Positions 1-7,182 of a stretch of 38,395 nucleotides of DNA are shown piece after piece (the stretch's first letter is position 1; every line of letters starts with the position of its first letter). Made by a program: the position numbers and the translations under genes. Source of the stretch: Thermoplasmata archaeon. GTDB taxonomy: Archaea > Thermoplasmatota > Thermoplasmata > Lutacidiplasmatales > UBA184. The stretch spans positions 1 to 38,395 of the forward strand of contig JASHQF010000020.1 in assembly GCA_030037695.1 (NCBI GenBank), read 5' to 3'. The notes beneath the pieces were generated by a model. It made no database searches and was not told the origin of the DNA. It saw nothing but the letters and a program-made list of their open reading frames with translations.

Positions 1-127
1 AATATCGAGCGGGGGCGTACGCGGCGATTGCGTAACCCCCGACGAGGACACCGCTAAGCGTGCTCGGCCAGTGGAGCAGAATTCCTACCGCCTGCCGCTC
101 CCGCTCATCGGGGTCGACGGGCGACAA
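1..127 (-). CDS. AbiEii-like nucleotidyltransferase toxin, N-terminal fragment (runs off the left edge)
   Basis: Minus-strand frame entering from 127 (TTG start, GGAGG just upstream) reads MSPVDPDERERQAVGILLHWPSTLSGVLVGGYAIAAYAPARY. 'LVGGYAIAAYAPARYS'-like is the NTase-fold entry motif of AbiEii. Overlaps the antitoxin 3' end. Confidence 0.6.
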   Translation of the reverse strand, partial: MSPVDPDERERQAVGILLHWPSTLSGVLVGGYAIAAYAPARY

Positions 128-683
128 GGTCCTCCGCGTTGGCGAAGATGCCTGGATGATCTCGGATCAACTTGACCGCGGCTTCCCGAGTTACGACCGG
201 CTCGCCGTGTAGAACCGTGACTCTCAATGAGTCCACCGGGAAGAGTTCCACCCGCGCGCCAATTCTCTTACGACCCGCCACTGAAATACCGAGCCGTCCG
301 AGGTAGCGCCGCCAAATCTTCAATCGGCTTCGAGGAACAGCAAGCGAGTAAACTCGGGCAAAGACCGACGGACTGACCCTGTATCGGCCCCCGGACCAGA
401 GCTCGACTGCCGTTTCACCCGTCCAAGCCTTTGGGCTGGGGCCCCTCAAGACCGCCTCCCTGACGCGGCGCCATTCAACAGCACGGAGATCCGGCCTCTC
501 GGAGGGACCGAGGCGACGGTATCTACCTCGGCCAACGCGCGCGAGTTGACCACGGTGCTTCAGCTCACTGAGAGTCTTTGCCGCGCGGGGATTGGCTAGA
601 CGTACACGAAAATCTCGTGTCGTGAACTCGCCTTCTCCGTAAAGGTGGTCGATAGCGTCGAGATAGGTGATGGGCATAGGCAC
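105..683 (-). CDS. AbiEi-like antitoxin/transcriptional regulator (N-terminal winged helix)
   Basis: 192 aa; wHTH-like N-terminus 'GEFTTRDFRVRLANPRAAKTLSELKHRGQLARVGRGRYRR', followed directly by the NTase-like frame. Confidence 0.6.
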   Translation of the reverse strand: MPMPITYLDAIDHLYGEGEFTTRDFRVRLANPRAAKTLSELKHRGQLARVGRGRYRRLGPSERPDLRAVEWRRVREAVLRGPSPKAWTGETAVELWSGGRYRVSPSVFARVYSLAVPRSRLKIWRRYLGRLGISVAGRKRIGARVELFPVDSLRVTVLHGEPVVTREAAVKLIRDHPGIFANAEDLVARRPR

Positions 684-698
684 TAAACATCGGAAGTA

Positions 699-708
699 GT
701 ATTAATAC
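699..708. promoter_or_regulatory. Perfect 10-bp palindrome GTATTAATAC overlapping the probable TATA box of the AbiEi-like gene
   Basis: Direct reading; lies 22-31 nt upstream of the ATG at 677. Confidence 0.45.
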
Positions 709-951
709 AACGCCTATACGCGGGGGAACGCCATCTCGCTCCACTCAACCGGTCCCCGGCTCCAATGTTAGAAGATACTCCCGAGCTCCGGCGCATGTGC
801 AACGGCTCTTGCAGCTACCTCAACCCGCATGGTGTCGGCATCGAGTTCGAGGTTAGCGAGTCTCCATCTGAGGGGTATACCCTAGGTCGTCAGTCCTGAG
901 CCGGGCACCCTCTGACAGAAGTTTAAGGCAGAGTCGTCGTTTGAACCACGG

Positions 952-1998
952 ATGCCGTTTTGCACGCATTGCGGAAGGCCACGGCCCAGCGACGCAGCCT
1001 TCTGCCCTTCTTGCGGTAGTCCAGTGCCTGGCGCAAAGCCCTCGGAGCCGCCACGCTCACACTCATCGTCGCTGTTTCCCGCCCCCGTTGCAAGGATAGG
1101 GAGTTTCGGAGCGTCCGCACGTCTGGGCGAGAAAATCGACATTGGCAGGGTCGTGAACTTGTTCCCCGGTGCCAGGTTCTCGCCGAACCCGAAGTTCTCC
1201 CCCGCGATGAACTCAGAACTCGTCTACGAGCTCCAGGATTCAGAGTCCCATCGCAAGATGCAGGTTAGGATCGAGAGGTCTGGCGTAGTCAGCGTGGCTG
1301 GAGGCCGGACCGTAGACGATGCGGTCCGAATTCTTTCCGGGGTCCGGGCGACTCTTCAACGAGAATTGGGACTGCCGGGCAGTTTCAAATTTCAGATTCG
1401 GTTTGGGGCCAACCGGGTGTTCTACGGCCGGGGAATCCGGATCGCGTCGGTCCCCAGCGTGATTCCTAAGTCAATCTACCTGAACCTGGAGCCGGCGCTG
1501 ACGGGAGGGGATCCTGAGGGGTTGAACCTCGCTCCGAGCGGAAAGTACAATCGAGGCGGATCTGTTCATCCCGTGATCTCCGTCGACGAAGCGGTCCGGG
1601 TAACTCTCGAGGTCCTTACGGGGAGGCCCAGCGAGGGGTTGGTCCCTCAGAGCTTCTTAGGGTTCCTTGGCCTCCTCGACGTCCCCGACTGGTGCCGGCA
1701 TCTCGCCGTGTGCCGGCTACCGAGATCCTCGCTCGCCGCCATAATGCCCCGGAGCTTGGACAAAAGTGGTAACGTTGCCTTGACGGGATCAGTTCAGTTC
1801 ACCACGCCCGGCAGCATCGCGCAGCTTTCCCTTGCCAGGTCCGAGCTCCTTGAGCTGCTTGATCAGCACAACCTGTTCGGCACGCTCACGCCTTTCGATC
1901 AGATCCCTGCGGACGTGCAGCACGATGCCTCGGCCCTCGACTACAATGCAACTAATGAAGAATATTGGCCCGAGCAGAGCTGGACGACCGTGCCGTAG
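952..1998 (+). CDS. N-terminal double-CxxC zinc-ribbon protein with possible TBP-like region
   Basis: 348 aa; MPFCTHCGRPRPSDAAFCPSCGSPVPG. TTTAAG at 922-927, ~27 nt upstream of the ATG (leaderless arrangement). Confidence 0.75.
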   Translation: MPFCTHCGRPRPSDAAFCPSCGSPVPGAKPSEPPRSHSSSLFPAPVARIGSFGASARLGEKIDIGRVVNLFPGARFSPNPKFSPAMNSELVYELQDSESHRKMQVRIERSGVVSVAGGRTVDDAVRILSGVRATLQRELGLPGSFKFQIRFGANRVFYGRGIRIASVPSVIPKSIYLNLEPALTGGDPEGLNLAPSGKYNRGGSVHPVISVDEAVRVTLEVLTGRPSEGLVPQSFLGFLGLLDVPDWCRHLAVCRLPRSSLAAIMPRSLDKSGNVALTGSVQFTTPGSIAQLSLARSELLELLDQHNLFGTLTPFDQIPADVQHDASALDYNATNEEYWPEQSWTTVP

Positions 1999-2094
1999 TC
2001 GCTCCACAGGGATTCGGGGTCGGTTGAGATGGTTATCAAGCGCGATTCCAAATGTCATCGCCGCCTGATCGGCCCCTTAGCTCCTCCAGCCCAA

Positions 2095-2832
2095 CTAAAC
2101 CACCCGGAATAAGTCGATTTTCGCGCGGACTCGCGCCATGAGATCCTCTACGTCGAGCGTCAGCCCGTACCGCTGGAAGTACCGGGACAGGGCACGCGCA
2201 CCCGCCGCTGCGGCCGTGAGCGCTTGATTGAGGCGAACCCAAGCAGGGGTCCCTAGTCGATCGATCCGGACTCCGGCAGCAAGATCGATGACCCACGGTT
2301 GACCGTCGTGTACTAGAATGTTGAAGGGACTCAAGTCGGAATGGACGATTCCTGCCTCGGCGAGGGCCTCGACAGCCGCCACCGTTTCCTGAAGAAACGC
2401 TTCGGGATCGCCAAGGCGGGCATGCTGAAGCATGGGCGCAGCCCCGGCGACGGTCCCTAGATACTGCATCGAGAACATATTTTCCACTCGACGTCCGGGT
2501 TGGGGAACCCGAGCTCCCCCTTGCCAGGCGTAGCTTAGGAGGTCATGCTCAATCAGCGCCCGCTGACCCATGGTCTCGAGTTTGATCGGCCGACCACCCC
2601 GGTGAGCGGTTCGATAGAGGCGGTACGCCTTTACAACGATCAGACGATGGTCGTCTCTGCAGAGATAGACATCCGCCTCCTTGCCGGAGCCGAGACGTTG
2701 GCCGACCTCGGTGGCCAGGCCACACTCCAGGATCGCGTCCGCTACCTCACTGTGGGTGGGCTCGGCGAAGCCGATCTGCCCGGTCCGCACCTTCCAGTGC
2801 ACGCTCTTGTCGAGGTACTCTTCGTTGGGCAT
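2095..2832 (-). CDS. RIO-type serine/threonine protein kinase
   Basis: 245 aa; P-loop 'GSGKEADVY', catalytic loop 'IVHSDLSPFNILVHDGQPWVIDLA' typical of the RIO family. Confidence 0.85.
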   Translation of the reverse strand: MPNEEYLDKSVHWKVRTGQIGFAEPTHSEVADAILECGLATEVGQRLGSGKEADVYLCRDDHRLIVVKAYRLYRTAHRGGRPIKLETMGQRALIEHDLLSYAWQGGARVPQPGRRVENMFSMQYLGTVAGAAPMLQHARLGDPEAFLQETVAAVEALAEAGIVHSDLSPFNILVHDGQPWVIDLAAGVRIDRLGTPAWVRLNQALTAAAAGARALSRYFQRYGLTLDVEDLMARVRAKIDLFRVV

Positions 2833-3183
2833 CGGTTGACCCGGCCCAGGCTCGCAGACTCACGAGATTGGAATGCGGCGGCCTAGCCACGCGAGACCGA
2901 AAGAGGTCAGTCGGCCCACGGGGCGCCGGCATCCACATCGATTGCCATGATTCCCGTGAACCTCCTAGCCGTTGGCCGAATAGGAGACCCGCGAGGCCGT
3001 ATCTAAGGGCTTCGTCGACTCGGTAAGGGGATGACCGGTTCTGATGTTGCAGGTCCAGATCACGACGAGTCGCCTCTCTTTGCTCCTCGAGCGAGTAACT
3101 GTAGGCGAGTAACTGCCGCGATGGTGTCGACCTCGGACGCCTTCTCAAACCTCTAACCCTCTGACTCCTCGGGCGTTCCGGCT

Positions 3184-3543
3184 ATGCCGGTCGAGCGGAT
3201 TGCCAACGTAGACGAGATCCGAGCTGCGCGGATTCGACCGGACGCTGTCTACACGGAGGTCCTTCGACGCGAGTCGATGAGCGTCGGCATCTACGTCATC
3301 CCGGCTGGGGTTCCTGACGAGCAGGCCCCCCACAACGAGGACGAGGTCTATCTGGTCGTCAAGGGACGGGGAAGGTTTCGGCGGGGACCATCATCCACTC
3401 TTGTCGCTACCGGAGACCTGCTCTACGTTCGGGCACGCGATCCGCACCGTTTCGAAGAGGTCACCGAGGAGCTCGTGCTCGCGGTGTTCTTCGCCCCGCC
3501 CGAGGGGACCGCGGCCCCGAATAGAGCGCAAATTCAGCCTTAG
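3184..3543 (+). CDS. Cupin-domain protein
   Basis: 119 aa; 'PHNEDEVYLVVKGRGRFRRG...GDLLYVRARDPHRFEEV' matches the two cupin motifs. Confidence 0.8.
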   Translation: MPVERIANVDEIRAARIRPDAVYTEVLRRESMSVGIYVIPAGVPDEQAPHNEDEVYLVVKGRGRFRRGPSSTLVATGDLLYVRARDPHRFEEVTEELVLAVFFAPPEGTAAPNRAQIQP

Positions 3544-3557
3544 CCGAGGGAGTCCAC

Positions 3558-3778
3558 ATGGATCCGTTCAGCCACATCCTGCTTGCTTACCTTCTCGGGT
3601 TCGGGCTGGTCGGGGCGCACGGACACTCCAGTATGTTGTTGCGTCCGCCTTTGCGGGCGCTCTCCCCGACGCCGAAGTCGTGATCAATCCCTTTTCGAAA
3701 CGGTTCTCGCTAGTACGAAACCGGAGCATCTCCCACTCGATCCTTGGTGTACCGGCCATTGCACCCGGCTGTACCTGA
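3558..3778 (+). pseudogene. Frameshifted/truncated DUF457 (YdjM-like) membrane-bound metal-dependent hydrolase
   Basis: Frame 0 from ATG 3558: MDPFSHILLAYLLGFGLVGAHGHS. Continues in a different frame as LQYVVASAFAGALPDAEVVINPFSKRFSLVRNRSISHSILGVPAIAPGCT*. The two halves together resemble one DUF457 N-terminus. Confidence 0.6.
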
Positions 3779-4046
3779 GTCATGGAAGTCAGGGGCTGGA
3801 GCTTTCATTCACGCGCATCCGACCGTCTATATCCGTCGATGGGCGTGGTAAGTCGACTCGAGGTGAGCAACGGCGCGACTACCTCCAATCCTCCAGAGCT
3901 ACCTTGAGTTCTGTGAGATTCGACGAAGCTTCAAGGACTCCGGGAGGCTCGAGCTCGATGCAGATTTTGTCTTCCCGACGACCTTACTTCCGCTCGCGGT
4001 ACTCATCTATCAAACGAATGCGGAGCTCCGCGTCTCGAATGCGGCG

Positions 4047-4667
4047 GTGAGAGGATACGTCAAGTGGATCTCGACTGCGGACAGCCCCCCTCCCGGAGGG
4101 ACATCGCTCCCCATCGTTCGACTTCCTCGGGACTTCGGAGAGTATCATGGAGTGATTCGCCGGCTCACGGACCTATCACAGACCACTCAACTCTTCTCTG
4201 AAAACCGAGACGCCTACCGATACCTTCTCTCTGAGCTGATCGACAACGTTTACGAGCACGCTCGTTCGAGGCGCTCATACGTCATGGCCCAGTACTACCC
4301 GAAGAAGGGCATGATCGAGGCGAGTTTCGTGGACGATGGCGTCACGATCCCGCGGAGCTTGGGTGAGGGAACCGGCGCTGAGTATGCCCCAGGCAAAGCG
4401 CATGAGGCCATTCTCGACGCCCTCCACGGGAAGTCGGCCAAGGAGGGTGAAGGTCGCGGGTTCGGGCTACAGTCGTCTGTGCGGCTGGTCAACGCTCTTG
4501 GCGGACAGGTGCTGGTAGTCTCTGGCAGCGGAGCCGTAGTTGCCGTGAGGAAGGGAGAAGTTCTGGCCTACTCCCTGAATCCGCAACTTGAGCTCGACGG
4601 CACTCTTGTGAGCCTGCGGCTTTCGGACACGCAGAAGAGAATAAATCTCTTCGACGAGGTTGAGTAA
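4047..4667 (+). CDS. HATPase_c ATP-binding protein, anti-sigma/SpoIIAB-like (true N-terminus lies upstream, see findings)
   Basis: N box 'LLSELIDNVYEHARS', G1 'DDGVTIPRSL', G2 'GRGFGLQSSVRLV'; no histidine-kinase H-box. Confidence 0.75.
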   Translation: MRGYVKWISTADSPPPGGTSLPIVRLPRDFGEYHGVIRRLTDLSQTTQLFSENRDAYRYLLSELIDNVYEHARSRRSYVMAQYYPKKGMIEASFVDDGVTIPRSLGEGTGAEYAPGKAHEAILDALHGKSAKEGEGRGFGLQSSVRLVNALGGQVLVVSGSGAVVAVRKGEVLAYSLNPQLELDGTLVSLRLSDTQKRINLFDEVE

Positions 4668-4673
4668 GGCGAG

Positions 4674-5024
4674 GTGGGAGTTCCAATGGCACTTGTCGTG
4701 ACCGTGCCGCGTCTAGAGATTCAGAAGGACGTCGGCAGCCTCCTCATGTTCAGGAGCGCGGTGACTCCCTTCTTCCGAAAGATCGCTCGATTTCGTTCTC
4801 ACCAGGTCGTGGTGGACTTCTCGAAGGTGGATTTCATGTCAAGATCCTTTGCTGATGAGTACCTTGCAGCAAAATCCACGTCCAAGAAACTCGTGACCGA
4901 AGAGCATGTTAGCCCTGAGGTCCGAAGGATGTTCGATCTCGTTTCCCGCCAACTTCTCGAGAAACAATCAAAGTTGATGAGAAGGCGGACTCCAATTCGG
5001 CAAACCCAGGTTGTGTCACTGTAA
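4674..5024 (+). CDS. STAS-like (DUF4325) protein
   Basis: 116 aa; 'HQVVVDFSKVDFMSRSFADEYLA' is the DUF4325 signature. Follows the HATPase by a few nt. Confidence 0.75.
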   Translation: MGVPMALVVTVPRLEIQKDVGSLLMFRSAVTPFFRKIARFRSHQVVVDFSKVDFMSRSFADEYLAAKSTSKKLVTEEHVSPEVRRMFDLVSRQLLEKQSKLMRRRTPIRQTQVVSL

Positions 5025-5141
5025 CGGAAGACGCCAACGAACTGCAAGCGGCGTTGCGTGTTCGAAGTAGCGCGCGTTTCGAGGGAGGGTTGGTGCCCTC
5101 CGGCCGACCCCCGACCGTCTTCACGACTGGGAATGCGCGCT

Positions 5142-5159
5142 ACTCTAGACCCGTAGAGT
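5142..5159. terminator. Candidate hairpin ACTCTA-GACCCG-TAGAGT downstream of the HATPase/STAS pair
   Basis: 6-bp perfect stem, 6-nt loop. Confidence 0.25.
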
Positions 5160-5295
5160 GCGTTGCACCCACTCCTCGTAGGGAGACATCATAGATCCTT
5201 CTCCCGCGTCTTCACGAGCTCATCATGTGCTCGGACTCGCAAGGAAAGAACCACGCAAGGGAGCCGTGCTCACCCGAGTAGGGTACGACAGTGGA

Positions 5296-6885
5296 TCAGC
5301 GAAAAATCGGCCGCCCTCGAGCCCACAGGACGAGTCCGACGATACCCGTGACTCCAACTCCGAGGACGATCCAAGGTAGCATGACGAATCCCCCGGGGCC
5401 TAGAGAAGTACATCCGCCTCCGAATCCTAACGAACTCGGTACGGACCCATTGATGACAGATACGTTGGAGGATCCGTCGTTGGCGACGAAGAGACTGCCC
5501 GCTCCGTACGCTGGTGCGAACGGCGCAACTCCGACATGAATTGTGGCCACGATCGAGTCATTGGACCCGTTGATAACGGAAACATTGCAGGACCCTGAGT
5601 TGGACGTATAGAGGTCCCCGTCGAGGGGATCTACGACGGGCGACGTGGGAAGAACGCCCACTCGGATCTCCTTGTCCAAACTGTACGTACCAGGCGACAC
5701 CGCGAAGACCAACGAACCCCCCCAATTGCAGCCATAACTACCGAGTCCGCCTTGACAGTAGGATACTCCTACGGGCACGAAGAGCTCCTTGGCGGCCTGA
5801 TCGAATACCGGTTGACCCGGTCGAAACGTCGCCGCCGACCCGGTCGCTCCGTACAGCGTCACGACCTTAACGACAGTGTCTGTTGCCCCCGAAATCACCG
5901 CCATCTGGGTATCGCCTGTCCCGGAGAGACCCACGACGTAGAGGTTGCCGTTGTCCGTATCGTACGAGACCCCGAGAGGCGCGAAGCCGACGGCCAACTG
6001 GGCCACGAGCGATTCGCTCAATCCCGAAAGCACCGCAACGCTTGCGTTATCGACGGCTAACACAAAGATATCTCCGGTCGCGGGATCGTAGGTAGGGTCC
6101 GTGACGTTTTCCTTCAGGTCGATCAGTTTGACGAGCGAGTCGTTCGACCCGTTAATCACTCCAATGTCCTGTCCCGGGGAAGGAAGGAATTGGTCGAACG
6201 AGAGGTACAGGTTGCCGTTTCCGGCATCGTAGACCGGAGTATCTGGATTATCGGTGAAGGTGATGTTGGCCAAGAGTTTCTCGGTGGTGCTCGACACGAC
6301 GGTAACCCGGGGCGGCGCACCGACCACAGCCTCCTCAGGAACGAAAAGGTTCCCGTTCGAAGTATCGACCGCCGGCTCAAGGGGATCCTGCCCTATGGAT
6401 ATCGTCGTAACAACTGAGTCGTTGAGTGGCGATATGACGCTAAGGCCCGAGTCGCTCACATAGACGTGCCCGTCCACCGAGTCGTACACCGCGGGCTGGG
6501 GGCCATTCCCCACGGGGATGCTTGGTAGAGGCGATGGGGAACCGGCCACGATAGCGCCCTCGCGAGGCGTAGAGGGCACTTGCGACCCTCGTGGGACCAT
6601 TTGCACGGAAACCCCGCCCCCGCCAACTGCCGGTTCAAACCCCTCGTCGATTCCCCCAACCAGCGCTAAAGCCGCTGCTGCGATCGCCAAGGTTGCCAGC
6701 GCGAGTGGCAAGAATCGCTGGGTTCGCAAGATCGCCGTTCGAACCGAAGGCGAATTGACGAAATAAGGCTTGTCGAATTGGGGTCGATGGCGCCCCCATC
6801 TTGGAAGAGTGGGGCCGATCGGATTGCAGTATTGGGCTCGAACAATGGATGTGATCGCAGAGGATGCTCGCACGGCGTCTGGCAT
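5296..6885 (-). CDS. Secreted/membrane-anchored YVTN-type beta-propeller surface protein (true start probably downstream of the listed one)
   Basis: N-terminal hydrophobic segment 'FLPLALATLAIAAAALALVGG'; repeated 'VYDSVDGHVYVSDSG..VI', 'VINGSNDSLV', 'YDPATGDIFV'; C-terminal TM 'WIVLGVGVTGIVGLVLWARGR'. Confidence 0.8.
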   Translation of the reverse strand: MPDAVRASSAITSIVRAQYCNPIGPTLPRWGRHRPQFDKPYFVNSPSVRTAILRTQRFLPLALATLAIAAAALALVGGIDEGFEPAVGGGGVSVQMVPRGSQVPSTPREGAIVAGSPSPLPSIPVGNGPQPAVYDSVDGHVYVSDSGLSVISPLNDSVVTTISIGQDPLEPAVDTSNGNLFVPEEAVVGAPPRVTVVSSTTEKLLANITFTDNPDTPVYDAGNGNLYLSFDQFLPSPGQDIGVINGSNDSLVKLIDLKENVTDPTYDPATGDIFVLAVDNASVAVLSGLSESLVAQLAVGFAPLGVSYDTDNGNLYVVGLSGTGDTQMAVISGATDTVVKVVTLYGATGSAATFRPGQPVFDQAAKELFVPVGVSYCQGGLGSYGCNWGGSLVFAVSPGTYSLDKEIRVGVLPTSPVVDPLDGDLYTSNSGSCNVSVINGSNDSIVATIHVGVAPFAPAYGAGSLFVANDGSSNVSVINGSVPSSLGFGGGCTSLGPGGFVMLPWIVLGVGVTGIVGLVLWARGRPIFR

Positions 6886-7182
6886 CCCGAGGCTCGGGCC
6901 GATTCCATCCTACGGCCGAGACTCGGGGCTCGCGCCCAAGGGCAAATACGCTCTCCCTGGCCCCACAAAGCTCGACTGACGCACCGAAGGGCACCATTTC
7001 TCCCTCGGAAGGCGCGCCACTCTAAACTCGCAAGCGGCTTTTCACCCCCGGATGCGCCTCCGAGGTGGACCCGTTCGCGCGTGCGTGGCCCCACTGCGGT
7101 TGCACGCCCGGGCCGATACCTCAGATCATCCTTCGGGAGGCGAACCGGAGCGACAGGTCCGAACTTGTGTCGTGGCTGGATC

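Noticed and set aside
780-900. Small ORF 'MCNGSCSYLNPHGVGIEFEVSESPSEGYTLGRQS' before the zinc-ribbon gene
   Set aside because: Short, no promoter or family evidence; cannot distinguish from chance.
5025-5215. Open frame after the STAS-like gene (..VTEDANELQAALRVRSSARFEGGLVPSGRPPTVFTTGNARYSRPVE..)
   Set aside because: No ATG/GTG start in a sensible position and no recognisable domain; could be a third operon gene or chance, not supportable.
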